NCBI GenBank assembly: GCA_963823535.1
Contig: CAWGLZ010000006.1
Span: 372,001-436,000 of the forward strand
Direction of reading: 5' to 3'
DNA length: 64,000 nucleotides
From: RPQJ01 sp963823535
GTDB taxonomy: Bacteria > Pseudomonadota > Gammaproteobacteria > Steroidobacterales > Steroidobacteraceae
In this document: piece by piece, positions 32,894 to 43,678 of the stretch
How positions within the stretch are numbered: the stretch's first letter is position 1
Layout: each line of letters opens with the position of its first letter
The notes under the pieces: generated by a model
What the model was told of the DNA's origin: nothing
Database searches by the model: none
What the model saw: only the letters and a program-made list of their open reading frames with translations
Made by a program: the position numbers and the translations under genes

Positions 32894-34105
32894 TCAACGC
32901 CTCCCCGCGAGTGCCGCCACCGGGTCGAGGCGCGCGGCGCGGCGCGCCGGCATCAGGCCGAATACGACGCCGCTGGCCACCGCGATCGCGACCGCCAGCA
33001 CCACCGCCCAGGCCGGCGCACCGACCGGCAGGGCCGGGTACATGCGGCCGATCAGCCCGTTGGCGGCACCGCCGACCAGCAGCCCGGCCAGTGCACCGGC
33101 GAGTGACAGCAGCACGGCCTCGGCGAGGAAGAGCGCCGTGATCTGCCGGCCACGGGCACCGAGCGCCTTGAGCAGGCCGACTTCGGCCGTGCGCTGGCTC
33201 ACGGCCACCAGCATGACGTTCATGATGAGGATGCCCGCCACCGCGAGACTGATCGAGGCAATGCCGGCCAGGGTCAGGGTCAGGGCCGTGAAGATCCGCT
33301 CGAACGTGGCGAGCACCGCGTCCTGCGTGATGACCGTCACGTCCTCCTCGCCCTGGTGACGATCCTTGATCGCCGCGAGCACGGCCGTGCGCACACGCGG
33401 CATCGCGTCCTCGTCCCGCGCCTGCACGAGGATGCGGAACAGGGACTCCGTGTCGAACACCTGCTGCGCGCTGCCCACGGGGATGATCACCAGTTCCTGC
33501 AGGTCCAATCCGACGGCCCGGCCCGAATCGCCCAGCACGCCGATGACGCGGAAGCGCCGGTCGCCGATCCTCACGGATGCGCCGACCGCGGGTCGCTCCG
33601 GGAAGAGTTCCGAGCGCACCTTGCTGCCGATCACGCAGACGGCCTGGTCGCGATCGATGTCGCCCGATGGCAGGAACGCGCCCTGCCCCATGCTCAGGTT
33701 GCGCACCGCGAGGAACTCGGAGTTGGTACCGATGATCGGCACCTCCCGCGACCGCCCGGCCGAGGACACCGGCGCGGACCCCACCACGAGGGGTGCGATC
33801 CGCTCGATGTCCGGGATCCTGAGCAGCGCCCGCGCATCGTCGAGCGTGAGGTCGCGCGGCGTCTCGCCGGCGAACAGGCCCGGCTGCACTCCCGTGGTCT
33901 CCGAGCGTCCTGGCAGTACGATCAGCAGGTCGGTGCCGAGCGCGCGGAACTCCCCGGTCACGTAGCGACGCGCCCCCTCACCGAGGGAGGTCAGCACCAC
34001 GACGGCGGCGACCCCGATGGCCATCGCGAGCAGCATCATGGCGCTGCGCAGCGGCGCACGGAACAGCGACGCCGCCGCGAGACGCAGCAGGTCCGGCGCC
34101 CTCAT
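32894..34105 (-). CDS. MacB-like ABC transporter permease (FtsX family), first copy
   Basis: 403 residues with one N-terminal helix (SAMMLLAMAIGVAAVVVLTSLG), a MacB_PCD periplasmic domain (about 45-275; EGARRYVTGEFRALGTDLLI) and three C-terminal helices (LAGIASISLAVAGILIMNVM; ALFLAEAVLLSLAGALAGLL; AWAVVLAVAIAVASGVVFGL) ending ARRAARLDPVAALAGRR. Its ATG overlaps the stop of the ATPase gene by 4 nt and it ends 3 bp before the second permease. Two non-identical permeases with one ATPase and one adaptor suggest a heteromeric tripartite exporter for a peptide, lipid or drug. Confidence 0.93.
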   Translation of the reverse strand: MRAPDLLRLAAASLFRAPLRSAMMLLAMAIGVAAVVVLTSLGEGARRYVTGEFRALGTDLLIVLPGRSETTGVQPGLFAGETPRDLTLDDARALLRIPDIERIAPLVVGSAPVSSAGRSREVPIIGTNSEFLAVRNLSMGQGAFLPSGDIDRDQAVCVIGSKVRSELFPERPAVGASVRIGDRRFRVIGVLGDSGRAVGLDLQELVIIPVGSAQQVFDTESLFRILVQARDEDAMPRVRTAVLAAIKDRHQGEEDVTVITQDAVLATFERIFTALTLTLAGIASISLAVAGILIMNVMLVAVSQRTAEVGLLKALGARGRQITALFLAEAVLLSLAGALAGLLVGGAANGLIGRMYPALPVGAPAWAVVLAVAIAVASGVVFGLMPARRAARLDPVAALAGRR

Positions 34106-34788
34106 CCAGCGCCCCGGCCGTGCACGTCCTCCACCACGCGCCCGTCGCGCATGCGGATGTGCCTCGACGAACGCGCGGCGACCTCGTCGTCGTGCGTGAC
34201 GACGAGCAGGGTGATGCCGCCGTCGTTGAGCGACTCGAGCGCGTCGAGCACTTCGGCACCCGACGCGTGATCGAGGTTTCCCGTCGGCTCGTCGGCGAGG
34301 AGAACGGTGGGCCGCATCACCATCGCCCGCGCAATCGCGACCCGCTGTCGCTGCCCTCCGGAGAGCTGGTCGGGCCGGTGGTGCGCGCGATCGGTGAGGC
34401 TGAGGCTGCCGAGGACCGCCTCGGTCCGCCGACGCCGCTCGGCGGGCAGCTGTCCCGCGAGGACCATCGGCAGTTCCACGTTCTCGAACGCCGTCAGGCG
34501 CGGTACGAGGTGGAACGACTGGAAGATGAAGCCGATCTTGTGCGCCCGGACGCCGGCGAGTTCGTCGTCGTCGAGCGAGGTCGTTTCCCGGCCATCGAGC
34601 ACGTAGCGCCCGCCGGTCGGCCGGTCGAGCAGGCCGATCACGTTGAGCAGCGTGGACTTTCCCGAGCCGCTCGGGCCCATGATCGAGACGTACTCGCCAC
34701 CGTCGATCCTGAGCGAGACGTCGTCGAGCGCCCGCACGAGCTGGTCACCGACCTGGAAGTGCCGGTGGATGCCCTCGAGCTCGATCAC
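34102..34788 (-). CDS. MacB/LolD-type ABC transporter ATP-binding protein
   Basis: 228 residues, an ABC nucleotide-binding domain alone. Walker A is GPSGSGKSTLLN, the Q-loop region is IGFIFQSFHLVPRL, the signature is LSGGQRQRVAIARA and Walker B is VLLADEPTGNLD, with the switch His in VVTHDDEVAA. The LVPRLTAFENVELPMVLAG and DEPTGNLD segments place it in the MacB/LolD subfamily, which powers type VII ABC systems by mechanotransmission rather than classic transport. It ends 4 nt inside the first permease gene and starts 16 bp after the adaptor gene's stop. Confidence 0.95.
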   Translation of the reverse strand: MIELEGIHRHFQVGDQLVRALDDVSLRIDGGEYVSIMGPSGSGKSTLLNVIGLLDRPTGGRYVLDGRETTSLDDDELAGVRAHKIGFIFQSFHLVPRLTAFENVELPMVLAGQLPAERRRRTEAVLGSLSLTDRAHHRPDQLSGGQRQRVAIARAMVMRPTVLLADEPTGNLDHASGAEVLDALESLNDGGITLLVVTHDDEVAARSSRHIRMRDGRVVEDVHGRGAG

Positions 34789-34804
34789 GATGCGGCGCCC
34801 GCGG

Positions 34805-35932
34805 TCAGCGCGCGACGGCCGCCACGCCGTCCGCGAGACCCTCGCGATCGATCGAGATCACGATGCGCGCGCCCGGCGCGAGTCCGTCCGTGACCTCGGT
34901 GTACTCCCAGTTGCCGATCCCGGTCGCCACCTCGCGGACGCGGATCCGGCCATCGTCGAGGACATAGAGACGTTTCCCCTCGACCAGGGCGCGCGTCGGC
35001 ACCCGCAGCACGTCCGCGCGCTCCGCGAGAATCACCTCGACGTCGGCGCTGTAGCCGGGCAGCAGCACGGCATCCCCCCGATCGTCGATCTCGGCCTCGA
35101 CCTCCACCGTGCGTGCCTGCTTCTCGAGGTCGAGCACGTAGGGCGCGACGCGTCGGACGTGGGCTGGAAAGCTGCGCTCGCGGAATGCGTCGAGCGTCAC
35201 GCGCGCCGGCATGCCCTCGCGCACCCGCGGCGCATCCACCTCGTCGATCGGTGCGGTGATGTACAGGCAGCTGTTGTCCACGATGTCCACCGCCGGGGGA
35301 GTCGGGATGCCGACCGGCGAGGGCGTCACGAACTCGCCGAGCTCGCCATTGATCTCCGCAACAGTGCCGGCGAACGGTGCACGCAGCAGGGTGCGCTCGA
35401 GGCGGGCACGCGCAGCATCGATCCTGGCCTGACTCACGCCGATCTGGGCTGCCGCGGCACGGCACGCCGCCTCGCGGCTGTCGGCCTCGCCAGCCGCCCG
35501 TTCGGCGAGCTCGACCGACACCAGCTTGCGCTCGACCAGGCTCGCCATTCGGTTCGATTCCTGCCGCGCCACCTTGGACGCCACGCAGGCCTCGTCGCGG
35601 CGCGCCCGCGCTGCTACCGCGTCGCGCTCGACCACCGCGAGTTCGGCACGGACGTCGTCGTTCCACAGCTCGAGCAGGACCTGGCCCTGCTGCACCTCGT
35701 CGCCCTTCTTCACCGGCAGGCGCGCGATCTGCCCGCCCGCCGGCGGCGCGAGCTTGGCCCGCTGGCAGGCCTTGACCGTTCCGGCGCGCGTGTTGGTCAC
35801 GGTCTCGGCCACGCTGCCCCGCCCGGCTTCGACGGTCTCCACGGCGATCGGCCGCGCCCGTCCGAACCACAGTGCGGCCCCGACGCCGACGGCCGCGAGG
35901 CCGGCAAGCACGCCCAGTGTTCGCCATCTCAT
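34805..35932 (-). CDS. Periplasmic adaptor (HlyD/MacA-like membrane fusion protein)
   Basis: 375 residues. An N-terminal anchor (LGVLAGLAAVGVGAALWFG) precedes the adaptor body: lipoyl half-motifs (PPAGGQIARLPVKKGDEVQQ and RAPFAGTVAEINGELGEFV), a coiled-coil hairpin (about 95-175, LAVVERDAVAARARRDEA ... ARIDAARARLERTLL), then beta-barrel and proximal domains (ADVEVILAERADVLRVPTRA). Such adaptors link the inner-membrane ABC unit to a TolC-type duct. It is the first gene of the exporter operon; the ATG at 35932 lies 158 bp from the divergent NlpC/P60 gene. No outer-membrane factor is encoded here. Confidence 0.93.
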   Translation of the reverse strand: MRWRTLGVLAGLAAVGVGAALWFGRARPIAVETVEAGRGSVAETVTNTRAGTVKACQRAKLAPPAGGQIARLPVKKGDEVQQGQVLLELWNDDVRAELAVVERDAVAARARRDEACVASKVARQESNRMASLVERKLVSVELAERAAGEADSREAACRAAAAQIGVSQARIDAARARLERTLLRAPFAGTVAEINGELGEFVTPSPVGIPTPPAVDIVDNSCLYITAPIDEVDAPRVREGMPARVTLDAFRERSFPAHVRRVAPYVLDLEKQARTVEVEAEIDDRGDAVLLPGYSADVEVILAERADVLRVPTRALVEGKRLYVLDDGRIRVREVATGIGNWEYTEVTDGLAPGARIVISIDREGLADGVAAVAR

Positions 35933-36090
35933 GTGGGACCGACCTCCGTGTTCCGGCCGACGACCGGTGCAGGCAAACCAGCTGTTGCATTGCAGCACCG
36001 CGCTTCTGCCGGCGCAATGCGCACGAGCCGCGGCCATGCGGGATCGCTCAGTGTGCCCTTGCGCGCATTCCCGGGCTACACTCGCACTGC

Positions 36091-36606
36091 ATGAGGGCCC
36101 CTCTCCGCCTCGCCACCGGCGATCGATCCGCACGCGTGCTGGCAGCTGCTGCACTGATGCTGCTCGCCAGTGCCTGCACGCCGTTCCAGCGGGGATTGCC
36201 GGGCGACGGCGTTGCGGGCGTCGGGGCCACCACCGACACCCGACAGGCATTGCTGCAGGCCGCGGAGTCGCGTATCGGTGCCCCGTACCGCTACGGCGGC
36301 AACGGACCGGATGTCTTCGACTGCAGCGGGCTCGTCGCCTACGCGCACCGGGAGATCGGCATCGTCGTGCCGCGCACCGCGGCCGAGCAGTTTGCGGCCG
36401 CGACGCCGGTGCCGCGCCGGGAGCTGCAACCGGGCGACCTCGTGTTCTTCAAGCTGTCGGGACGGAAGATCGGTCACGTCGGCATCTACGCGGGCGGCGA
36501 TCGATTCGTGCATGCCCCGCAGAGCGGTGGGCACGTCCGCGTCGCGAGCCTCGAGGACGACGTCTTCCGCCGGGGTTTTGCGGGCGCGGGACGCTTCCTG
36601 CCCTGA
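36091..36606 (+). CDS. NlpC/P60 family lipoprotein, peptidoglycan endopeptidase
   Basis: 171 residues. A signal peptide with lipobox (LMLLASAC) is followed by a spacer and an NlpC/P60 domain (about 55-170). The catalytic triad is visible: Cys in FDCSGLVAYAHREIG, His in KIGHVGIYAGGDRF and a polar His in VHAPQSGGHVRVAS. GAPYRYGGNGPDVFDCSG is the typical start. These enzymes cleave peptide cross-links in peptidoglycan (MepS/Spr-like), here from a membrane-anchored lipoprotein in the periplasm. The ATG at 36091 gives a compact signal peptide. Converges with the exonuclease gene, 8 bp away. Confidence 0.93.
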   Translation: MRAPLRLATGDRSARVLAAAALMLLASACTPFQRGLPGDGVAGVGATTDTRQALLQAAESRIGAPYRYGGNGPDVFDCSGLVAYAHREIGIVVPRTAAEQFAAATPVPRRELQPGDLVFFKLSGRKIGHVGIYAGGDRFVHAPQSGGHVRVASLEDDVFRRGFAGAGRFLP

Positions 36607-36614
36607 GCGAGGCG

Positions 36615-37250
36615 TCAACCGGCCGTGGTGCGCGCCGCGCGCCGCGCCGCCGGGGAGGCCTTGCGCGGCGCGCCCAGCTTGAGCTCCAGGAATGCCATGG
36701 CGACCGCGGTGGCGTCCCCGAGGGCCGTATGCCGCCCGACCGCGGGAATCTCGAGCGCGACCAGGATGTCGTCGAGTGCCTGCGACGGCGAGTCCTCCGG
36801 GTTGCGGCGCAACACCCTTCGCCGGTACAGCTCACGCAGGTCCAGCCGGGGACCCTCGAGGCGTCCGCCGGCCGACCGGGCCAGGGCCCGCTCGATCATC
36901 GCGCAATCGAAGCCGATGCAGTAGCCGAGCAGGGGCCGATCGTCGAGCCACTCCAGCAGCGCGGCGACCGCCTCCTCGGGGGGCACGCCATGCTCCACGT
37001 CCACCGGGCGCAGGCGGTGGTACTTGACGGCCTCCGGATCGACGGCCGCCGTCGCACGCACGACCCGCTCGAACCGCTCGCTCAACATCACCCGCCGGCC
37101 GCGGATCGGCACCGCGGCGATCGAGAGGATCTCGGCGGTGCGCGGGTCGAGGTTGCTGGTCTCGAGGTCCAGGGACACGAGTTCCGGGAGCTCGTAGGGC
37201 GACACGCTGCGCAGGCCGCGCCACCAGCGTCGCAGCGATCCCCAGATCAC
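36615..37250 (-). CDS. DnaQ-like 3'-5' exonuclease (DEDDh)
   Basis: 211 residues from GTG. Exo I reads LVSLDLETSNLDP (Asp and Glu metal ligands), Exo II lies near LLGYCIGFDCAMIE, and Exo III is HTALGDATAVAMAF with the DEDDh histidine. This is an epsilon-like exonuclease of the type seen next to DUF294/CBS nucleotidyltransferase genes and sodium:acetate symporters in many Proteobacteria. Its GTG start overlaps the stop of the DUF294 gene by 4 nt, so translation is coupled. Substrate unknown; the conserved pairing suggests a nucleotide-based signalling role rather than DNA proofreading, but that is inference. Confidence 0.9.
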   Translation of the reverse strand: MIWGSLRRWWRGLRSVSPYELPELVSLDLETSNLDPRTAEILSIAAVPIRGRRVMLSERFERVVRATAAVDPEAVKYHRLRPVDVEHGVPPEEAVAALLEWLDDRPLLGYCIGFDCAMIERALARSAGGRLEGPRLDLRELYRRRVLRRNPEDSPSQALDDILVALEIPAVGRHTALGDATAVAMAFLELKLGAPRKASPAARRAARTTAG

Positions 37251-39058
37251 ATGCCCCTCCGGTAGCGGGCGGACAGCAGCGACTGGAAGTCGCGCACGAC
37301 CCGCAACGCATCCCGCAGCAGGTCCCGGTCGAGCCGGCGCATCTGGCGGATCTGGACATCGTTGCTCGGCACCTCTCCCTCGTGTACCGCCTCGAGCTGC
37401 TGCCCGAGCCGCAGCCGCAGCATGATCGCGAAGGCCTGCCGCAGGTCGGTGCCGAGGCTCGCGCTCAACGCACCGCGCTCGATCAGCTCGTCGATCCGAT
37501 CGAAGGTCGACGTGCTCTCGAGGCCGTGCTCGATGGCCATCGCCCGGATGCCGTGCACCACCGGGAAGATGCCGCCCTTCTTCAGGTCCACGCCGCGGCC
37601 CCCACGCAGTCCACCGAAGAATGTCAGGGGCGTGTGGAACTCCACGGCCGGCGCGACGAAATGATGCAGCCAGATGGAGTCACGCCCCAGTGCAAGGAGC
37701 GCCTCGCGCACGGGCCCGAAGAGCTCGAGGTTGCCGGTCACCGGCTGGGCGTCGAGCATGATGGCCGCGCGCATCAGCGCCTCCGGCCGGGTATCGCCAC
37801 GCAATGCGCCGATACGCGCGATCCAGGCAGCGGAGTCGCCGCGCCATGCCGGGTTCGTGACCATGACGTTGCCGGGACACGGCGGATAGCCCATCGCCAC
37901 CAGGCCCTCGTTGAAGGCCCGCGCGGCATCGACGACCGACACGTCCGGCAGCGAGCTGTCCAGCACGAGCCCGTTGTCCTGGTCGGTCTTGAGCAGCTGC
38001 TCGCCACGGCCCTCGCTGCCGAAGACCAGCAGGCAGCACTGGTCGCGGACCTCGGCCGGGAAGCTGAACTCGAACAGGCGGCTCATCAGCCGCTGGTTGA
38101 GCACGCTGACCAGCTCGGCCAGGTACTGCATGCGGGCGCCGTTCAGGTGCAGCGTACGCACCAGGCCGTTGATCTCCCCGGCCGCCGCCGCAAGCGTTTC
38201 GAGCGACCGCGCGCGGGCGATGCGCAGGCCGATGACGTGCGAGTGCGCGGAGTAGTGGCTCAGCAGTTCGGCGAGGCCGAGTGTTCCACGCAGCTCACCC
38301 TCCTCGAACACGGCGACCCGCTCGATGCCACGCCGCGTCATGGTGACGAGCGCCTGGAACAGCGGCTCGCTCACGTCACAGCCGACCACCGGCCGCGAGG
38401 CAATGCCGCCGATCGGGTGCGCGACGGACAGGTGGCGCAGCGCGATCGCCTCGAGGAGGTCGGTGCGCGTCACGATGCCGAGCCCGTCGGTACCGCTCAC
38501 GAACACGCAATCGACGCGCCGGTCACGCATGCGACTGGTCGCCTCGTCGAGCGCGCAGTCCTCGGGCACGGTCACGGCCTCCGCGAGCAGCGCCTCGCCG
38601 ACCCGCGTCAGCATGAGTTCGCCGAGATCGGACGGCGCGGACGAGGCCTGAGCGATCGCGCTGCGCTTCGCGAGTGAGTCGAGGAAGTGGGCGGCAAAGC
38701 GTCCGTTCGACTCGACGGCACGGCGGAATGCCTCCGCCGGGATCACCCACACGAGTGTGTCCTCGAGCGCGTCGTAGCTGTGGCGGGCGTGGCCCGAAAG
38801 CACGGCGGTGGAACCGAACAGGTCGGTCGGACCGAACTCGGCGAACGTGCGGGCCGTGCCGTCGCGATCGTCGATCGCCGCCACTTCGCCCTTCATGATC
38901 ACGTACAGCGCCGGCGAGCCCTTCCCCGCCTCGAGGATGCGTGTCCCGGACGGCAGGAACTCGATGTCGATGCTCTTCGCCAGAGCCACCGACTGCTCCG
39001 CGGTCAGCCGGTCGAAGGGCGGGGTGGAGAAGTCGAATTCCTGTGCGTGTGCGGTCAC
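37247..39058 (-). CDS. cNMP-binding/CBS/DUF294 nucleotidyltransferase-like regulatory protein
   Basis: 603 residues. Domains in order: a cyclic-nucleotide-binding fold (about 15-125, GTRILEAGKGSPALYVIMKG and GPTDLFGSTAVLSG), a CBS pair (about 150-270, MRDRRVDCVFVSGTDGLGIV; RPVVGCDVSEPLFQALVTMT), a GlnD-like nucleotidyltransferase domain (about 335-430, FGSEGRGEQLLKTDQDNGLV) and the DUF294 C-terminal helical domain. Proteins of this architecture regularly accompany ActP-type symporters and are thought to regulate them or acetate metabolism. It lies downstream of actP, separated by a terminator at 39082-39125, so it may be expressed by read-through or its own promoter. Start GTG at 39058. Confidence 0.93.
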   Translation of the reverse strand: MTAHAQEFDFSTPPFDRLTAEQSVALAKSIDIEFLPSGTRILEAGKGSPALYVIMKGEVAAIDDRDGTARTFAEFGPTDLFGSTAVLSGHARHSYDALEDTLVWVIPAEAFRRAVESNGRFAAHFLDSLAKRSAIAQASSAPSDLGELMLTRVGEALLAEAVTVPEDCALDEATSRMRDRRVDCVFVSGTDGLGIVTRTDLLEAIALRHLSVAHPIGGIASRPVVGCDVSEPLFQALVTMTRRGIERVAVFEEGELRGTLGLAELLSHYSAHSHVIGLRIARARSLETLAAAAGEINGLVRTLHLNGARMQYLAELVSVLNQRLMSRLFEFSFPAEVRDQCCLLVFGSEGRGEQLLKTDQDNGLVLDSSLPDVSVVDAARAFNEGLVAMGYPPCPGNVMVTNPAWRGDSAAWIARIGALRGDTRPEALMRAAIMLDAQPVTGNLELFGPVREALLALGRDSIWLHHFVAPAVEFHTPLTFFGGLRGGRGVDLKKGGIFPVVHGIRAMAIEHGLESTSTFDRIDELIERGALSASLGTDLRQAFAIMLRLRLGQQLEAVHEGEVPSNDVQIRQMRRLDRDLLRDALRVVRDFQSLLSARYRRGM

Positions 39059-39081
39059 GACGGCGCTCCTGCGCGAGCATC

Positions 39082-39125
39082 GGAAAAGAAAAGGGCCGGG
39101 GAGGACCTCGTCCCGCCCCGGCCCC
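39082..39125 (-). terminator. Rho-independent terminator downstream of actP
   Basis: On the minus strand a 9-bp GC-only stem (GGGCCGGGG pairing with CCCCGGCCC; 39116-39124 with 39093-39101) encloses a 14-nt loop and is followed by a T-rich tract (TTTTCTTTTC). It begins about 20 bp after the actP stop. It should attenuate transcription into the DUF294-exonuclease pair. Confidence 0.85.
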
Positions 39126-39143
39126 GATCAATGGCCTCCGTCC

Positions 39144-40844
39144 TCAGTGCTGGGAGGCGGCGCCCGCTCCTCGCGGCACGCGGATCTCCTCCACGAGGTG
39201 CTGGATGTGCTCCGGCGGCGGGGCCGTGAGGTGGCTCACCGCGTAGGTCACCGCGAAGTTTAGCAGCATGCCGATGAAGCCGATGCCCTCCGGCGAGATG
39301 CCGAGGAACCACTCGTCGGCGCCGGCGGTCTTGTTCACGAACTTGAAGTAGATGATGTAGGCCGCCGTGAACGTGATGCCGACGACCATGCCCGAGATCG
39401 CCCCTTGCATGTTCGCGCGCTTGTCGAAGATCCCGAGCAGGATTGCCGGGAAGAACGACGCCGCCGCGAGGCCGAACGCAAACGCCACCACCTGTGCCAC
39501 GAAGGCGGGTGGGTAGATGCCGAGCAGGCCGGCGATCACCACCGCCACGCCGGCCGCCAGGCGCGCGTAGAGCAGTTCCTGCTTCTCGGTGATGTTCGGC
39601 ATCAGCATCTTCTTCAGCAGATCGTGCGCGATCGACGAAGAGATCACCAGCAGCAGGCCGGCCGCCGTCGAGAGCGCGGCCGCGAGACCGCCGGCCGCGA
39701 CGAGTGCGATCACCCACGCCGGGAGCTTGGCGATCTCGGGGTTGGCCAGCACCATGATGTCGCGGTCGATGGTCATCTCGTTCGCATCGCCCTTGGCGTA
39801 GAACATGCGGCCGTCGCCGTTCTTGTCTTCCCACTTGATGAGACCGGTCTTCTCCCAGTTCCTGATCCAGCTCGGTGCCTCGCTGTAGAGTGCGCCGGCG
39901 CCGTCCTTGCCGTTGATGGTCTCGATCATGTTGAAGCGCGCGAACGCCGCCACCGCCGGGGCCGTCGTGTAGAGCAGGGCGATGAACAGCAGCGCCCAGC
40001 CCGCGGACTTGCGCGCGTCACGCACCTTCGGGACGGTGAAGAACCGAACGATGACGTGGGGCAGGCCCGCTGTGCCGACCATCAGCGCCGCAGTGATGCA
40101 GAACACGTCGATCATCGACTTGGTGCCATCGGTGTAGGGCGCGAAGCCGAGCTCGGTGTTCAGGCCGTCGAGCTTGTCGAGCAGGTAGCCGCCACCATTC
40201 TCGAGCGAACCGCCGAAGCCAAACTGCGGGATCACGTGGCCGGTGAGCAGGATCGAGATGAACACCGCCGGCACGAGGTAGGCGAATATCAGCACGCAGT
40301 ACTGGGCCACCTGCGTGTAGGTGATGCCCTTCATGCCGCCCAGCACCGCGTAGAAGAACACGATCGCCATGCCGATGATGACGCCGAGGTTGATCGGCAC
40401 CTCGAGGAAGCGCGAGAAGACGATGCCGACGCCGCGCATCTGGCCCGCGACGTAGGTGAACGACACGAAGATCGCGCACACGATCGCGACCAGACGCGCC
40501 GTGTCGGAGTAGTAGCGGTCGCCGATGAAGTCGGGGATGGTGAACTTGCCGAACTTGCGCAGGTACGGCGCGAGCAGCAGCGCGAGCAGCACGTAGCCGC
40601 CGGTCCAGCCCATCAGGTAGACGCCGCCGTCGTAGCCCATGAAGGAGATGAGGCCGGCCATCGAGATGAATGACGCGGCGGACATCCAGTCGGCCGCCGT
40701 CGCCATGCCGTTGGCCACCGGGCTGACGCCGCCGCCGGCAACGTAGAAGTCACGGGTGTGGGAGGCACGGCTCCAGATGGCGATGCCGATGTAGAGGGCG
40801 AAGCTCAAGCCCACGAGAAGGTAGGTCCACGCTAGAACTGACAT
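39144..40844 (-). CDS. actP: Sodium/solute symporter, ActP/VC_2705 subfamily (acetate permease)
   Basis: 566 residues with about 13 transmembrane segments of the SSS family. FYVAGGGVSPVANGMATAADWM and ASFISMAGLISFMGYDGGVY are the family N-terminal signature; the core contains GTAGLPHVIVRFFTV. A long extracytoplasmic loop (about residues 300-375) carries an EF-hand-like stretch DKNGDGRMFY, typical of the VC_2705 subfamily rather than E. coli ActP. It is expected to import acetate or a short monocarboxylate with Na+. It follows a DUF4212 gene by 31 bp, the usual partner of this subfamily, and is near acs, which activates the imported acetate. Confidence 0.93.
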   Translation of the reverse strand: MSVLAWTYLLVGLSFALYIGIAIWSRASHTRDFYVAGGGVSPVANGMATAADWMSAASFISMAGLISFMGYDGGVYLMGWTGGYVLLALLLAPYLRKFGKFTIPDFIGDRYYSDTARLVAIVCAIFVSFTYVAGQMRGVGIVFSRFLEVPINLGVIIGMAIVFFYAVLGGMKGITYTQVAQYCVLIFAYLVPAVFISILLTGHVIPQFGFGGSLENGGGYLLDKLDGLNTELGFAPYTDGTKSMIDVFCITAALMVGTAGLPHVIVRFFTVPKVRDARKSAGWALLFIALLYTTAPAVAAFARFNMIETINGKDGAGALYSEAPSWIRNWEKTGLIKWEDKNGDGRMFYAKGDANEMTIDRDIMVLANPEIAKLPAWVIALVAAGGLAAALSTAAGLLLVISSSIAHDLLKKMLMPNITEKQELLYARLAAGVAVVIAGLLGIYPPAFVAQVVAFAFGLAAASFFPAILLGIFDKRANMQGAISGMVVGITFTAAYIIYFKFVNKTAGADEWFLGISPEGIGFIGMLLNFAVTYAVSHLTAPPPEHIQHLVEEIRVPRGAGAASQH

Positions 40845-40875
40845 ATGTATTTCCTCGGCGATTCGGTTGCGCGGC

Positions 40876-41133
40876 TCAGTCTTCGTGCACGTCGTGCTCG
40901 CGATCGAGCTTATTCATGATCCCCACGTAGGCGAAGATCAGGATGACGAACACGTAGATCGATCCCTGCTGGGCAAACCAGAACCCCAGCTTGAAACCGA
41001 AGAACTTGAAGTTGTTGAGCCAGTCGACCATCAGGATGCCGAAGCCGTAGGAAACGACGAACCAGATCAGGAGCAACTTGAGCACGATGCCCAGGTTGCG
41101 CTTCCAGTAGGCCTGTCTTCTCTCGCGAGTCAT
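40876..41133 (-). CDS. DUF4212 small membrane subunit of acetate symporter
   Basis: 85 residues with two transmembrane helices (LGIVLKLLLIWFVVSYGFGI and FWFAQQGSIYVFVILIFAYV) and a charged cytoplasmic end (NKLDREHDVHED). This is DUF4212 (formerly linked to sodium:solute symporters as the small subunit), nearly always encoded right before a VC_2705-type symporter, as here. GGAGG lies nine bases before the ATG. It starts the DUF4212-actP transcript; upstream are two related palindromes that may be activator sites. Thought to assist symporter assembly or activity. Confidence 0.93.
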   Translation of the reverse strand: MTRERRQAYWKRNLGIVLKLLLIWFVVSYGFGILMVDWLNNFKFFGFKLGFWFAQQGSIYVFVILIFAYVGIMNKLDREHDVHED

Positions 41134-41193
41134 GGGATTGCCCTCCTCCCCGAAAAAGGGTTGAGCGCAATCTAGCAGCGGGCCGGCGCGGGC

Positions 41194-41214
41194 CTACTGC
41201 GACATTGGTCGTAG
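41194..41214. promoter_or_regulatory. Palindrome 1 upstream of DUF4212-actP
   Basis: Imperfect inverted repeat with right half GGTCGTAG and left half CTAC-TG-CGAC around ATT. It shares the half-site CTACGACC with a second palindrome 19 bp away, suggesting paired operator sites for one regulator. It lies 61-81 bp before the DUF4212 start codon, a typical activator position. LuxR-type CrbR/ErbR regulators control acetate genes in relatives, but I cannot confirm the motif. Confidence 0.4.
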
Positions 41215-41232
41215 AGCGGGAGGGGTGGCCGG

Positions 41233-41262
41233 CCCGGCCTACGACCAAGGTCGTAGGCCGGG
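41233..41262. promoter_or_regulatory. Perfect 14-bp palindrome between acs and DUF4212-actP
   Basis: CCCGGCCTACGACC and its exact inverse complement flank an AA centre. It lies 18 bp past the acs stop and about 100 bp before DUF4212. It could be the acs terminator hairpin (though no T tract follows on the minus strand), an operator sharing CTACGACC with palindrome 1, or both. Confidence 0.5.
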
Positions 41263-41279
41263 CGGTCGCATGCGGGGTC

Positions 41280-43217
<1,938 letters not shown>

Positions 43218-43258
43218 GTCCTTCTCCCCGTCTGTCGAGCCTGGTGTCCCGAGGGCGC

Positions 43259-43678
43259 TCAGTCGAGTGCTGCCCGGACGCGCGCCGCGTGCTCCGCGAG
43301 CAGGGCCGGATCGGCCATGTCCCGCGCATGCAGGCGCAGGTCCAGTCCCTCGTAGCGCGGCACCACGTGAAAATGAATGTGGAAGACGCTCTGCCCGGCC
43401 TCGCGGCCGTTCAGCTGGGCAATCAGGATGCCGGGCGCGTCGAATGCCTTCTTCACGGCCCGCGCAACGCGTTGCGTCGTGAGGACGGTCGCCGCCAGCG
43501 CCGCTGCGGGCAATTCGAACACGTTCTCGGCCTCGGCCTTCGGGATGACCAGCACATGGCCGTCCGCCTGCGGCATCACGTCCATGAAGGCGAGCGTGTG
43601 CTCGTCCTCGAACACCTTGTGGGCCGGGATCTCACCCCGCAGGATGCGGGCGAAGACGTTGTTCCGGTCATAGGACAT
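43259..43678 (-). CDS. HIT-family nucleotide hydrolase/transferase
   Basis: 139 residues. The histidine-triad motif is HIHFHVVPRYEG (H-x-H-x-H), with the upstream FARILRGEIPAHKVFEDEHT and FMDVMPQADGHVLVIPKAE blocks typical of HinT/YcfF-like proteins. These hydrolyse phosphoramidate or adenylated nucleotides (AMP-NH2, aminoacyl-AMP type). Its position directly upstream of acs, an enzyme making acyl-AMP, may be more than chance, but HIT genes occur in many contexts. Likely first gene of a HIT-acs transcript. ATG at 43678. Confidence 0.92.
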   Translation of the reverse strand: MSYDRNNVFARILRGEIPAHKVFEDEHTLAFMDVMPQADGHVLVIPKAEAENVFELPAAALAATVLTTQRVARAVKKAFDAPGILIAQLNGREAGQSVFHIHFHVVPRYEGLDLRLHARDMADPALLAEHAARVRAALD

